Part shown: positions 1 through 9,802 of the stretch, in pieces
Layout of the letters: the number at the start of each line of letters is the position of its first letter
Numbering within the stretch: the first letter of the stretch is position 1
Origin: Lactococcus paracarnosus
Lineage (GTDB): Bacteria; Bacillota; Bacilli; Lactobacillales; Streptococcaceae
Direction: 5' to 3'
DNA length: 64,000 nucleotides
Assembly: GCF_006770285.1 (NCBI RefSeq)
Contig: NZ_CP017195.1
Coordinates: 1,860,001 to 1,924,000, forward strand
Position numbers and translations under genes: made by a program
The notes under the pieces: model-generated
Databases searched by the model: none
What the model saw: the letters and a program-made list of their open reading frames with translations, nothing else
What the model was told of the DNA's origin: nothing

Positions 1-299
1 GCTAATCATTTCCAACACCAAATTAGAATCTTATTTCGTAACTGTCCCTCAAAAAAAGCCTGACTTTAAGATGACTGGCTTCATATTTAGCTTTTCAATA
101 ATTTTCACCAGGCTTAACCCATAAAGAACACGAGCTGTCCTAGCTTTATTTCATGATGAATTCCCCTTGTGATGAGACGTAACTCATTGGTAAAAAAATG
201 CAGGCTAGCATTACTTACTATATTTAGTTAGCCAACCTCTAATTTTTCCATAAAATATGATATAATATGAACATATTTAATAAATATTTGGAGCGTATT
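1..299. other. Non-coding left flank with minus-strand terminator-like hairpin
   Basis: No gene recognised. A hairpin with AAGCC/GGCTT arms around 54-88 is followed by a T-run when read on the minus strand, so it resembles a terminator, but no intact minus-strand gene precedes it inside the window. The right part holds the promoter of the LCP gene: a TATAAT at 261-266 preceded by TGA, i.e. an extended -10, with no good -35 box. Confidence 0.5.
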
Positions 300-1202
300 A
301 TGAGTAAAAAAAGAAGACACACGCATCGTAAGAAAAAACATCCTGTATTAAAGGTTATTTTAATACTAGTTGTATTGATTCTTGTTGCCATTGGCGCTGT
401 AGCCTATTCACTCTATAAAAATGTTGATAAAACATTTTCAAATGCATACATGACTTTTCCTAAAACAACGCAGGTTGATTTGAAAAAGGCACAACCATTC
501 ACGACACTTATCATTGAAACTGGGACAAACAATTCCAAAAATATCGCTTATGCTGCTGTTCTAGCTTCCACAAATAAAGCAACACAGCAAACGACTTTTA
601 TGAATTTTCCCGTTTTTGCAACACTGCCAAATACGAAAACGATTAACGACATCTATAGTAGCGAAGGCACTACTGGTCTTATCCAGTCAATGACAGACTT
701 GATGCAAGTTTCAGTCAATAAAGTTATTCAAATTGATATTGATAAAATTGGTTCCCTAATAGAAGCGACAGGTGGCGTCTCTATGCAAAATCCAAGAGCG
801 TTTAATGCAGCAGGATATGAATTCAAGCAAGGCACGATTAACTTAAGAACCGCTGACCAAGTCCAAGCATATCTGACACAACTTGATGATACAGATCTTG
901 ATGCAGCGATTACACGTATCCAAAACGTATCGATGGCCCTCTACGGAAACGTTCAAAACATCGTACGTACCAAAAAGATCCAAAACGTCAATTATTATCG
1001 TGACATTCTCTCTGCTTTTACAAATATGTCCAAGACAAATGTCAATTTTAACGAAGCAAAAACAATTGGCCTTAATTACAATAAGGCTTTAATGCATACA
1101 AGTAAACTCAATCTCCATACCACTGATGAGGCAGGTAGGGAAGTTATTTCTCAGGCAGAATTAGATAACGTTAAAACACTTTTTGAAAAAACATTAAAAT
1201 AA
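300..1202 (+). CDS. LCP (LytR-CpsA-Psr) family protein, probably catalytically degenerate
   Basis: About 300 residues. A very basic N-terminus (KKRRHTHRKKK) is followed by one membrane segment at about residues 17-37 and an extracellular LCP domain; GLIQSMTDLMQVSVNKVIQI and EATGGVSMQNP are typical of the family. LCP enzymes transfer undecaprenyl-linked glycans to the cell wall. Here the usual arginine motifs (SIPRDT, and R-x-x-D-x-x-R in the helix before the C-terminus) are replaced (NFPVFATLP; LDDTDLDAAITR), so transfer activity is doubtful. ATG 300 is chosen because TTGGAG lies 6 nt upstream; an in-frame ATG at 267 has no ribosome binding site. It converges with the exopolysaccharide cluster, as the LytR-like orfY does in lactococcal eps loci. 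A regulatory or structural role is possible. Confidence 0.75.
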   Translation: MSKKRRHTHRKKKHPVLKVILILVVLILVAIGAVAYSLYKNVDKTFSNAYMTFPKTTQVDLKKAQPFTTLIIETGTNNSKNIAYAAVLASTNKATQQTTFMNFPVFATLPNTKTINDIYSSEGTTGLIQSMTDLMQVSVNKVIQIDIDKIGSLIEATGGVSMQNPRAFNAAGYEFKQGTINLRTADQVQAYLTQLDDTDLDAAITRIQNVSMALYGNVQNIVRTKKIQNVNYYRDILSAFTNMSKTNVNFNEAKTIGLNYNKALMHTSKLNLHTTDEAGREVISQAELDNVKTLFEKTLK

Positions 1203-1321
1203 AGCATCAAAAAATGCTAGGCAAGTTCAGCACTAGACATGTGGCTAAATACAGAGTGGCTTTTAAGTCAATCAACTCTGTGATCACGGTCATGAATCAA
1301 CTAAATATGGTGTCTAATAAT

Positions 1322-1349
1322 GCCATTTTAGCTAGTTCATGGCTTTTTT
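1322..1349 (+). terminator. Terminator of the LCP gene
   Basis: GCCAT/ATGGC stem with a 12-nt loop containing TAGCTA, followed by six T on the plus strand, 120 nt after the stop codon. Confidence 0.6.
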
Positions 1350-1356
1350 GATACCC

Positions 1357-1388
1357 AAAAAACGTATGGGAAGATTATTTCCCACACG
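1357..1388 (-). terminator. Terminator of the exopolysaccharide operon
   Basis: Read on the minus strand, arms CGTGTGGGAA and TTCCCATACG (one mismatch) enclose a 6-nt loop and are followed by six T. It lies about 70 nt past the stop of the last eps gene. Confidence 0.75.
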
Positions 1389-1455
1389 ATTTCTTATAGA
1401 ACTGAATTATTTTCTTGCTCTGGATGACAATGAACACTGATTGCTTGTAATTAGC

Positions 1456-2361
1456 TTATTTCATCACAATATAGTCTGGTACTGCACGATCATCTTGACT
1501 AGCAATAATTGACTGACCATTTACTGAAAGTTGACTTGAGCCACCACTATCCAGCAACAACATATTTTGGAAATTCAATTTTGATACCGTATTCATAATA
1601 TTATCGTAGCCTGCACCTGTATCACTCATGATCGCATAGAGATTATTATCTTTATCATTTGCAATAAAAATATGAATTTTCCAGTCTACTGAGCCATCAT
1701 TCGGTTGAATTTTGCCATCTCGAATCATCGCGCCGCCGAAATCATAGGCTTGTTGACCACCATTATCAATAATGGTAGCAGCAGGTGTAGTCGAATCATA
1801 TATTTGACACGACCCATCCTTATTAATCACAAAAGCATACTGAATTGTTTTGCCTGCATTCCAATCTTGAATCAGCTTCCCATTGTTAATTTGGAAACCA
1901 GCAACCTGACCTGTTTGCATGTTGAATGCTGAGGCATTCATAATTAAGGCATTTGGATATTTAGCGATAACTTCAGCCATCTTCATCCGTTGATCAGTCA
2001 GATTCGTTACTGTTTTTAGGACTTGTGGATTATTGATTCGGTAAATCGTGATATTATTTACTGACATGTTTGTAAATTTATCTAATTTTACTTTTGATGG
2101 GACTTTAACCCATCCTGCTTCATCAGCATCATCTACCACTTCCATGCTACCAACTGCGGCTGGTGCACCTTTTTGCTCAACGTAGCCATTTGAAGCTGAC
2201 GTTTTTCTAGGCTGATTAGCGCTATTAGTCTTTGGTTTATCAGCAGTCGTAAATTTGCCTTTTAGGGCATATACACCTGCACCAGCAATGATGATTAAAA
2301 TGATGACTACAGCCACATAGACAGGCCACCTGTTCTTCTTTTTCTTTCTTCCGCGTTCCAA
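1456..2361 (-). CDS. epsL: EpsL-like membrane-anchored phosphodiester glycosidase (NAGPA domain)
   Basis: About 301 residues: a basic N-terminus, one membrane anchor at about 12-32, a low-complexity linker, then a NAGPA-type domain ending in LLLDSGGSSQL near residue 270, the family's metal/active-site motif. Relatives include the uncovering enzyme of mannose-6-phosphate biosynthesis and EpsL of lactococcal exopolysaccharide clusters. The domain suggests action on a glycosyl-phosphodiester, perhaps in the polymer or its carrier, outside the membrane; the true substrate is unknown. The start is placed at TTG 2361 because GGAGG sits 5 nt before it; the upstream TTG at 2373 overlaps that ribosome binding site. 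It is the last gene of the eps cluster, 20 nt after ugd and followed by a strong terminator. Confidence 0.75.
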   Translation of the reverse strand: MERGRKKKKNRWPVYVAVVIILIIIAGAGVYALKGKFTTADKPKTNSANQPRKTSASNGYVEQKGAPAAVGSMEVVDDADEAGWVKVPSKVKLDKFTNMSVNNITIYRINNPQVLKTVTNLTDQRMKMAEVIAKYPNALIMNASAFNMQTGQVAGFQINNGKLIQDWNAGKTIQYAFVINKDGSCQIYDSTTPAATIIDNGGQQAYDFGGAMIRDGKIQPNDGSVDWKIHIFIANDKDNNLYAIMSDTGAGYDNIMNTVSKLNFQNMLLLDSGGSSQLSVNGQSIIASQDDRAVPDYIVMK

Positions 2362-2381
2362 CTTAACCTCCAACTATCTTT

Positions 2382-3548
2382 TTAATCAAGACCAAATATA
2401 TCTCTCGTATAAACTTTTGCCTTAACATCTTCAAGTTCTTCTGCATATCGGTTTGAAACAATTACATCAGCTATTTGCGTGAATTCACCGAGATCACTTA
2501 CGACACGAGAATTGTAGAAATTATCCTCTTTGAGCGCTGGTTCATAGACAACTACCTCAATTCCCTTGCCCTTGATTCGCTTCATGATGCCTTGAATTGA
2601 ACTTGATCTAAAGTTATCAGAATTTGACTTCATCGTCAGGCGGTAAATACCAACTACTTTTGGCTGACGCTTAATGATCATTTCAGAAATATGATCTTTT
2701 CTTGTACTGTTCGATGCAACAATTGCTTCTATCAAGTTTTCAGGAACTTGATCATAGTTTGCCAAAAGCTGTTTGGTATCTTTAGGCAAGCAATACCCAC
2801 CGTAACCAAAGGATGGATTGTTGTAATGTGTACCAATTCGAGGATCTAAACCAACCCCATCAATAATTTGTTTTGTATCTAATCCACGAATCTCAGCATA
2901 AGTATCTAATTCATTAAAATACGCGACCCGTAGGGCTAAATAAGTATTTGAAAAGAGTTTAATCGCCTCTGCTTCGGTGTGATTTGTATAAAGAATTGGA
3001 ACGTCTTTTTTGACTGCTCCCTCTAATAAAAGATTAGCAAATTGTGATGCTCGCTCAGATTGCTCACCAACTACAATACGAGATGGGTAAAGATTGTCAT
3101 ACAAAGCGCGACCTTCTCGCAAGAATTCCGGTGAAAAAATGATGTTATCTACACTATATTTAGTCCGCATTTTTTCGACAAAACCGACAGGAATCGTTGA
3201 TTTGATAACAATCGTCGCCTTTGGACTAAGTGCTAGGACTTCTTCAATGACTGCCTCTACAGAATCAGTATTAAAGTAATTCTTTACATCATCATAATTT
3301 GTCGGTGTTGCAACAACGACAAAATCACTCCCTGTAAGTGCAAGCTCTGTATCTGTGGTTGCAAGCAAATCCAACTCATTTTCAACTAAGAATTTTTCTA
3401 TTTCTTTATCAACTATTGGTGAACACTTATCATTTATTAAATTCACCTTTTCCTCATTAATATCCAAAGCAACGACTTCATGATGTTGTGCTAAAAGTAC
3501 TGAAATTGACAAGCCTACATAGCCTGTACCTACAACTGCGATTTTCAT
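2382..3548 (-). CDS. ugd: UDP-glucose 6-dehydrogenase
   Basis: Oxidises UDP-glucose to UDP-glucuronate with two NAD+. The 388-residue length is typical. The N-terminal Rossmann motif is GTGYVGLS, followed by the substrate-domain motifs [11 protein letters not shown] and [20 protein letters not shown]; the catalytic cysteine (about C253) lies in [15 protein letters not shown] lies 7 nt before the ATG. It sits between the flippase and epsL genes at the 3' end of the eps cluster, which suggests that the exported polysaccharide contains glucuronic acid or a derived sugar. A hairpin upstream may let it be transcribed at a different level from the flippase gene. Compare HasB and Cap3A of streptococci. 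Confidence 0.93.
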   Translation of the reverse strand: MKIAVVGTGYVGLSISVLLAQHHEVVALDINEEKVNLINDKCSPIVDKEIEKFLVENELDLLATTDTELALTGSDFVVVATPTNYDDVKNYFNTDSVEAVIEEVLALSPKATIVIKSTIPVGFVEKMRTKYSVDNIIFSPEFLREGRALYDNLYPSRIVVGEQSERASQFANLLLEGAVKKDVPILYTNHTEAEAIKLFSNTYLALRVAYFNELDTYAEIRGLDTKQIIDGVGLDPRIGTHYNNPSFGYGGYCLPKDTKQLLANYDQVPENLIEAIVASNSTRKDHISEMIIKRQPKVVGIYRLTMKSNSDNFRSSSIQGIMKRIKGKGIEVVVYEPALKEDNFYNSRVVSDLGEFTQIADVIVSNRYAEELEDVKAKVYTRDIFGLD

Positions 3549-3605
3549 TTTATTCTCCTAACTTTTATGATATTAATTTGATACTAACATGTATAAACTT
3601 TTACG

Positions 3606-3643
3606 AAAAAAGAAGATAGGGTTGCAGCAATAGTCTTCAACCC
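3606..3643 (-). terminator. Possible internal terminator/attenuator between wzx and ugd
   Basis: On the minus strand a GGGTTG/CAACCC stem and an alternative GAAGA/TCTTC stem overlap; the latter runs straight into TTTTTT. The two mutually exclusive stems could attenuate transcription into ugd. Confidence 0.4.
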
Positions 3644-3675
3644 CAATATAATACTTTAGTTAATATATTTATAAT

Positions 3676-5106
3676 TTATTTTTTTAACATTTGGGCTATT
3701 CTTTTTTTCTCTGGTGTAACAAAAATATACAATATAAAAATCAATATAAATACTAGTACTCTTAACAAAATTGATACTGTGTTATTTTGAAAATCTATAT
3801 AGTTGAATGGCTTTAAGGCCAATAATACAATTCCACCTAAAATGAAAGGTGAGAAAAACTCTTTCAAAAAATCTGATATTTTCCCATATAAGGAATATTT
3901 TAATGTTCGGTAAAAACATACAAAAAAATTAATAGTGAAGCCAATGGTCAAACAGATAGCTACTTTTACTATGTCTCCCCATAATATGCCAATAATGATT
4001 GATGTTATAATTATGGTAGCATATAATATCTGTGTAATAAGATAAATTTTTGAATGGTTTCTTGACTGTAAAATAGCTCCATTAACAGAAATAACCATTT
4101 GAATCCATATTGTTAGAGATAAAATACTAAATGGCATTATTGCATCACTCCACTGTGGTCCATACATGAAAAGAATTATTTGCTTTGCACTTAAACTAAA
4201 AAATATCGAAAGTGGTATACCAACTAATGCTAATATATGGACCATTTTAAGAAAAAAACTCCTGATAAAATCAACATTATCTTGATATTCTGATAATACT
4301 GGTTGTAACACTACACCAATAATATTTATTGAAAAATTAAAAGGGAGCATTAGAAGACTATAAGCTTTGTTATAATTTGCTAATATTGCTGGTCCCATAA
4401 ACCTACCTATCAAAATGTTGTCTGAATTTCTTGAAAAATAAGCTAAAAAATTGGCTCCAAACTGATTAATAGAAAATTTTAAAATTTTTCTCAAAGCACT
4501 TAAATTTAATTTTCTTATGAAGAATAGACGAGTAATTGCCCTATTAATAAAAAAATTAACTCCGGAACTTATAATGGAACTTAAAATAAGCGCATATACT
4601 CCTCCTCCTAAAAGTGCAACTAATACTCCAATAAGCCCACCGGCAAAATTTGCAATCAAAGTTGAAGCATTTACTTCTTTAAATCGTTTTTCTTTATTTA
4701 ATACCGCGGTAGGAACAACGTTCAGGCCATTAAATAATACTGAAATTGCTTGAACCCAAGTTAAATATTGATATATCGGATTTTTATATATTAGTGATAA
4801 TACCAAACCAAAAAAACCAAATAGAATAGCTACTACAAATGCGAAAATTCCCGAAAAATTAAATAAGATTCGATAATCACTATCAGTCAATTTCTTATTT
4901 TGTATGATTGCTGGTCCCATTCCAGACTCAACCATAATCATAAAAAATAAAATAAAAACTTGTACAATGGCAACTACACCATATTCTTTTGGAGTTAATA
5001 AGCGGCTTAATATCATACTAATGATAAGTTGTAAAATAAACCCACTATATGTACCTATACTCGTATAAATAATTCCTTTTTTTAATTCATTTATTGGTTT
5101 ACTCAT
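3676..5106 (-). CDS. wzx: Polysaccharide repeat-unit flippase (Wzx-like)
   Basis: 476 residues with about a dozen to fourteen hydrophobic membrane segments, no signal peptide, and the opening GIIYTSIGTYSGFILQLIIS and SRLLTPKEYGVVAI that mark the polysaccharide-export branch of the MOP superfamily (WzxC-type). It is expected to flip undecaprenyl-diphosphate-linked repeat units to the outer face of the membrane for polymerisation by Wzy. AAGGA precedes the ATG. Its G+C is much lower than that of the flanking wzd/wze or ugd genes, as usual for serotype-specific parts of capsule and exopolysaccharide loci. Substrate specificity cannot be read from sequence. Confidence 0.88.
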   Translation of the reverse strand: MSKPINELKKGIIYTSIGTYSGFILQLIISMILSRLLTPKEYGVVAIVQVFILFFMIMVESGMGPAIIQNKKLTDSDYRILFNFSGIFAFVVAILFGFFGLVLSLIYKNPIYQYLTWVQAISVLFNGLNVVPTAVLNKEKRFKEVNASTLIANFAGGLIGVLVALLGGGVYALILSSIISSGVNFFINRAITRLFFIRKLNLSALRKILKFSINQFGANFLAYFSRNSDNILIGRFMGPAILANYNKAYSLLMLPFNFSINIIGVVLQPVLSEYQDNVDFIRSFFLKMVHILALVGIPLSIFFSLSAKQIILFMYGPQWSDAIMPFSILSLTIWIQMVISVNGAILQSRNHSKIYLITQILYATIIITSIIIGILWGDIVKVAICLTIGFTINFFVCFYRTLKYSLYGKISDFLKEFFSPFILGGIVLLALKPFNYIDFQNNTVSILLRVLVFILIFILYIFVTPEKKRIAQMLKK

Positions 5107-5257
5107 TATTTTCCTTTATTGATACTTATAATTTGAGCCATTACCGAAACCCTTAACTGTTATGACAACTTATTCTCAAATAATGATTTTACTAAAAAAA
5201 TATATTTTAAAAAACATTAAATAAGAAATTTTAACCCAATATTTAAAAATACTCAAT

Positions 5258-6313
5258 TTAGCCTTTAAATATTTTCTTAGCTTTATGATAAAGATCTCTA
5301 CTAGATATAAATATCAATGCCATTAAAAATTTTTTCTTTGATTCACGTAAATGAATCTGTGTATATACAAAATTTTTTCTAAACAGTCCTATTTTATTAT
5401 TTTTTAAAACAATTAAAAGATTATCATTATAAACTTTTGATAAGACGAATTGATCCAATTTTCTATTGTTTTCTTGAATTTTATTAGAAATTGATTTTAA
5501 AGTAAATAAGTTTTTTTTAATATCAAATGTCTTATCATCTAAATCTATAAAAAAATCATTAAATAATTCTAATTCTTGTGAGTTTAATCCAAATTGATAG
5601 TAATTTAAGATATTACTCCTTATTTCTAAAATAATTTTTACCCTTTTACGTAATTTTTCTTGGCTCTCTTGCGAGATTTTAGAAATATTATTATCACTAA
5701 CTCTATATTTAACCAAAACATCGGGAATAGTGGTAATTTTTCCAACTTTCATTAGTTGATACCAAAAATCATAATCCTGACATATGTAATAGGCATTATT
5801 ATATTTAATATTATATTTTTCAATAATAGATTTTCTAACCATTGCAGAGGAATTGCATAGCGGCACATTAAAGATTAATTGTGATTTTAATTCTTCATAC
5901 GTATTATAGTATCTGCATATAAAAGATTTTTTATTTAAACCGAAAGTCTCAACTTGACTCCCAACTGCTGCAACATCTTGATTTTCTTCTAAATAAGTAA
6001 CTTGCTTTTCAATCCTATCCTCTATACAGATATCGTCTGAATCAAGTATAGCAAAATACTTACCAGTTGAATTTTGCAATCCTTTATTCCTAGTATATGG
6101 GATTCCCATGTTACTGCTATTTTTAAGAATTATTATACGGCTATCCTGATACTCTTCTACAATTTTTAAAGTATTATCAGTAGAACAATCATCTATAATT
6201 AGAATTTCTAAATTTTTATATGATTGTTTTAATACACTTTCTAAACTTTCTCTTATAAATTCCTGACGATTATAGCAAGATATAAAAACAGTTACCAATG
6301 GTTGATTTGTCAA
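5258..6313 (-). CDS. Family 2 glycosyltransferase
   Basis: 351 residues, cytoplasmic GT-A fold. VTVFISCYNRQEFIRESLES with LEILIIDDCSTDNT and the metal-binding ILDSDD are the nucleotide-sugar binding motifs of GT2; QDYDFWYQ is a usual acceptor-side motif. The C-terminal 120 residues are lysine- and asparagine-rich and unassigned. The start is TTG with GAAGGG about 10 nt upstream. It probably adds one sugar to the lipid-linked repeat unit, but donor and acceptor are unknown. Very AT-rich, as the rest of the central cluster, pointing to acquisition by transfer. Confidence 0.87.
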   Translation of the reverse strand: MTNQPLVTVFISCYNRQEFIRESLESVLKQSYKNLEILIIDDCSTDNTLKIVEEYQDSRIIILKNSSNMGIPYTRNKGLQNSTGKYFAILDSDDICIEDRIEKQVTYLEENQDVAAVGSQVETFGLNKKSFICRYYNTYEELKSQLIFNVPLCNSSAMVRKSIIEKYNIKYNNAYYICQDYDFWYQLMKVGKITTIPDVLVKYRVSDNNISKISQESQEKLRKRVKIILEIRSNILNYYQFGLNSQELELFNDFFIDLDDKTFDIKKNLFTLKSISNKIQENNRKLDQFVLSKVYNDNLLIVLKNNKIGLFRKNFVYTQIHLRESKKKFLMALIFISSRDLYHKAKKIFKG

Positions 6314-6383
6314 TTATAATGATCCCTTCTTGATTTTAGTCAAATTTATGGACACTTTTTTCATTCTTTATCTTTCTATCCTA

Positions 6384-7451
6384 TTAAGCTTCTAATATTT
6401 TTTCTAACTTATCCACTGAATTTTTCAATGTGAATTGGCTTAACATTTTCTGAGATTTTTTAACTAATGAAATTCTTCTATCTTCGTCTTTTAACAGACT
6501 TACAATTGCAGTTACATATTCTTCTTTTTTATTTGGATCTACTAAAGTACTGTTATCGTCCGTTGCATACTCTGTTACACCACCAATCCGACCGGAAACA
6601 AGGGCAGTGCCACATGCTTGAGCTTCCATTCCTGTAAGCCCCCAGCCCTCAAGTTCACTAGCAAGTAAATAAATCTTTGATACGCCATATATATCTTCTC
6701 TAAGTTCTCTAATTGAGGCATTATTAGTGAAATTAACATAATCTGCATATCCATTTTCTGGAGGAGTTGTACCAAAAAGTTCAACCTGTAAATCAGGAAT
6801 CTGTTTTTTTACTTCTGATAGAATTTCTAAACCAAGTTCTGTTCGTTTAGTTTTTTGACTATGGCTTAATAAACTGACAATATTCTTGCGAGACTTGATA
6901 GAATGATTGATATAAAATTCACTTGGATTATAAAAGTTTGGAATATATGTAGCTCGTTCTCCAGCTTGTTTGCTTACTTTTTCTTGTAAATCCTTTGAAA
7001 TTACTATATTCTTAAATCCTAGTTTATATGTCTTATTTAATTTTTTAATGCTTTCATTGAATGCCCAAGTTTCATAACTTTGGATAAAATAATATTTCTT
7101 TCCTTTCTCAGAATTTAATTTGGATACAACCTCTGTTGTGCGCGCTTCTGTGGCTATAACTACATCTGCATCTGTAACTTCCGATAGAAAAATTACATCA
7201 AAGTTAATCTTAATTTTTTTATTAAGTGAAAACCATGTAATTTCATGCTTGTGTGAATTGCTTCTTTTTATAATTTGATTTCTAAGTATATATTTTAATA
7301 AAAAGCGGAATTTATTTGTACGTAAATCAAAAAGAAAAGTTAGGCTGACTTGATGCCCTCGACTACATAATTCGTTAGCATATTGATATACTATTTTATT
7401 CCCTCCTATTGGAAGGTTGGAGTTCCCTGGAAGAATAAAGTTAATTCTCAT
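6384..7451 (-). CDS. Family 4 (GT-B) glycosyltransferase
   Basis: About 355 residues. The N-terminal domain opens with INFILPGNSNLPIGGNKIVY, a donor/acceptor loop of GT4 enzymes; the C-terminal domain carries the E-x7-E motif as EGWGLTGMEAQ followed by GTALVSGRIGGVTEY, which binds the nucleotide-sugar phosphates. I start it at ATG 7451, the family-typical start with AAAGAGA just upstream; ATG 7466 in the same frame has no visible ribosome binding site. The gene lies between the wzy and GT2 genes of the eps cluster and likely transfers one sugar of the repeat unit with retention of configuration. Confidence 0.85.
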   Translation of the reverse strand: MRINFILPGNSNLPIGGNKIVYQYANELCSRGHQVSLTFLFDLRTNKFRFLLKYILRNQIIKRSNSHKHEITWFSLNKKIKINFDVIFLSEVTDADVVIATEARTTEVVSKLNSEKGKKYYFIQSYETWAFNESIKKLNKTYKLGFKNIVISKDLQEKVSKQAGERATYIPNFYNPSEFYINHSIKSRKNIVSLLSHSQKTKRTELGLEILSEVKKQIPDLQVELFGTTPPENGYADYVNFTNNASIRELREDIYGVSKIYLLASELEGWGLTGMEAQACGTALVSGRIGGVTEYATDDNSTLVDPNKKEEYVTAIVSLLKDEDRRISLVKKSQKMLSQFTLKNSVDKLEKILEA

Positions 7452-7667
7452 TTTTTTCTCTTTCATTTCAAATTTTTAACGACATTAACCTAGAGACTTT
7501 TGGGTTTTCAAAATAAATGAAGTAAACAGCACTTATAAAATATGTCTGAATAGTCTCAAATTAAATACACTAGTTACTGTATAAACACGTTGCTTATCTC
7601 TTGAATAATAGTGATTTAGATATTTTTCTTAAATCGTTTTAACTAATCTAACCATAAAAATTTATAA

Positions 7668-8804
7668 TTAAATAATTTCATTATAATTTCTATAAAAAAG
7701 AGGTACGAAATAAAAAACAAATCCAACATAAAAATACAAAATTGAACTTTCTCCTAAACCGTAAACTATAAAAGAAACAAAAGGTATTAACAAAGTAAGT
7801 TGATTTTTTTTGAAAATATACTTTAATGTAAATATAAAATATATCAATATTACACAAAACGATATGAATCCTAAATTAAATAGAGCATGTTGATAGAAAT
7901 TATCTACTGTAATATTGATTTGATATAAATTACTATCAATAGAAGAGAATGGTTTCCCAAAAAAACTTAAACCTGATTTTAAATAATAGAGATATCCCAT
8001 TGAAAGACGGTAGCTTAAGAACATATCTAAACGGTGCCAGATACCAATTTGGCTCAATACTTGTTTATTAATTGAAAATAATGACAACGCAATTGAACTA
8101 ATTGATATTAAATAAGTAAAATTTACTAATATCGCTCTCATTAAATTTTTATCCTTTATTTTCATAATAAAGTAATAAAAGTAAGCAATAAGAACAGCAA
8201 ATTGCGCACTTCTCGCTCCAGATAGATAAAGTAAATAAACTATTGCAAATTCAAATAAAAATTCTACAAATTTCAAAATCCTTTTACTATTTTTTTGTTC
8301 GTTCTTCTTGGTTTTTATATAAAGATAAGAAGCCATAATAATAAACAAAACTAAACCAAGTGAATTTGCTTGAACAAATCCCAGAGATGGTTTGACTGAA
8401 TTGCTAATACTATTGTATTGAGTTACACTAAATACTATACCCAATTTCAAAAATAATAATATAGAAACCAGTAGAAAAGTATACGTTGCAAAAAATCCTT
8501 GTATAATTCGCGAAATTGATTCTTTTCTAAAAGAAAATGCGATGAGAGTAAAATAAGTAGGCTGCATATTTTTAGAAAAAAGATAAGTAACCAATGATAA
8601 ACTCAATAATAAGAAAAATAAAAGAATTTCTTTTGATGATGTTTCCCCTTTAATTATTTCAATAAGTACTATTATTATTCCTAAAAATTGTATCAAAAAA
8701 CGAGCATAGTAGACTAGTGTGGGGGCTGTCAATACAAGTGTAGATAAATTTATCAAGCAAATAAAATAAATGCCCATAAAAAATAAAACATATTTTAGCT
8801 TCAA
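7668..8804 (-). CDS. wzy: Polysaccharide polymerase (Wzy-like)
   Basis: 378 residues, almost entirely hydrophobic with about ten or eleven membrane spans. SLGFVQANSLGLVLFI matches the (L/I)GF.H.N..G signature of O-antigen/exopolysaccharide polymerases and YLLYLSGARSAQFAVLIAY the S.(T/A)(G/A)SR(T/S) signature; such proteins share little other sequence. It would join flipped repeat units at the outer face of the membrane. The start is TTG with GAGGA 4 nt upstream. It follows the GT2 gene by 14 nt, so both are co-transcribed. About 200 nt of AT-rich sequence without recognisable features separates it from the next gene. Confidence 0.82.
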   Translation of the reverse strand: MKLKYVLFFMGIYFICLINLSTLVLTAPTLVYYARFLIQFLGIIIVLIEIIKGETSSKEILLFFLLLSLSLVTYLFSKNMQPTYFTLIAFSFRKESISRIIQGFFATYTFLLVSILLFLKLGIVFSVTQYNSISNSVKPSLGFVQANSLGLVLFIIMASYLYIKTKKNEQKNSKRILKFVEFLFEFAIVYLLYLSGARSAQFAVLIAYFYYFIMKIKDKNLMRAILVNFTYLISISSIALSLFSINKQVLSQIGIWHRLDMFLSYRLSMGYLYYLKSGLSFFGKPFSSIDSNLYQINITVDNFYQHALFNLGFISFCVILIYFIFTLKYIFKKNQLTLLIPFVSFIVYGLGESSILYFYVGFVFYFVPLFYRNYNEII

Positions 8805-8818
8805 TTTATCCTCTTTTC

Positions 8819-9802
8819 TTAATTTTTATTTTTATGTAATTTGTCAAATAACAAAGCTACAATTTTTCTAGGCATAATCCCGATAAAAATTTCAAAAAAA
8901 ATCAGATTTTTGTCTCTTTTCGATATTACTAACATTTTAGTTATGTTAGCTAAATTACTGTGTTTGAAAAAATCAATTCTTTTTTCAAGAAATAAAAGGT
9001 TAGAATTAATACTCTGAAGATGATTATAATTAAAAGAATAATTTTTTTTTAAAAAAACAAGTTTATTGAGTTCTTTTAATAAACGATTTTGTAAATAATC
9101 TTGTTTTGAATTAATTTCAGGTAAGATTGCGGCACCAATTTGATTTCCTTCATAAATTCTATAACGAATTAGTGGTTTTGATACATAAGCAATCTTTCCG
9201 ACTGATGCAGAGAATAGTGTTAACCATTGGTCATGAACCATAAAATCACTTGGGAATGGAATTGCTTTTTTGGCTACTGATATTTTCACCATCATGGTAC
9301 ATCCAGTGACGCTGCTTCTCCTTAAAAAATAATCAAATAAATTATCTCCGTACTTATGCACGACTCTTTTCTTAATTTTTGTAAAACTTACGGCTGTCTG
9401 AACATCATCTTGATTTATAATAGATAAATCCGAGTAACACATTTCAGCATCTTTATTTTCAATTTCATCAACCAGCATAGAAATTTTATAAGGCTCCCAA
9501 ATATCATCTTGGTCGCAATAAGCAAGGTAATCCCCTAAACAATCTTTAGTTAATATCTCAAAAGTTTTATTACTTCCTAGATTAATTTCATTTTTTTCAA
9601 AATAACTAGGAATCTTAGTTATGGTAGTTAACACCATTTCTTCTATTTTGATTGACCATTCTTTATCTGCACTATCATCTCGTACATATAATTCAAGATT
9701 TGAATAATCCTGCTGATTAAGGCTAATTAATAGTTTCTCAAAAAAAACCATATTGGGACGATATGTGGCCAGTAATATCACTACTTTTTTCTTATTACTC
9801 AC
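8819..9802 (-). CDS. Family 2 glycosyltransferase (rhamnosyltransferase-like)
   Basis: 327 residues. VVILLATYRPNMVFFEKLL, LELYVRDDSAD and LAYCDQDDIWEPYK are GT2 motifs; the DQDDIW form of the metal site is characteristic of the RfbF/rhamnosyltransferase-like branch. HDQWLTLFSA follows as the conserved acceptor-region motif. The start is GTG with AAGGG 6 nt upstream, overlapping the end of the preceding frameshifted glycosyltransferase by 8 nt, which suggests translational coupling. A dTDP-rhamnose donor is an inference from the family only; no rml genes are in this window. Confidence 0.85.
   Translation of the reverse strand: MSNKKKVVILLATYRPNMVFFEKLLISLNQQDYSNLELYVRDDSADKEWSIKIEEMVLTTITKIPSYFEKNEINLGSNKTFEILTKDCLGDYLAYCDQDDIWEPYKISMLVDEIENKDAEMCYSDLSIINQDDVQTAVSFTKIKKRVVHKYGDNLFDYFLRRSSVTGCTMMVKISVAKKAIPFPSDFMVHDQWLTLFSASVGKIAYVSKPLIRYRIYEGNQIGAAILPEINSKQDYLQNRLLKELNKLVFLKKNYSFNYNHLQSINSNLLFLEKRIDFFKHSNLANITKMLVISKRDKNLIFFEIFIGIMPRKIVALLFDKLHKNKN

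Noticed and set aside
1..200. A gene end on the minus strand before the hairpin at 54-88
   Set aside because: The frame translates to about 35 residues before the hairpin but has no start codon, ribosome binding site or recognisable similarity.
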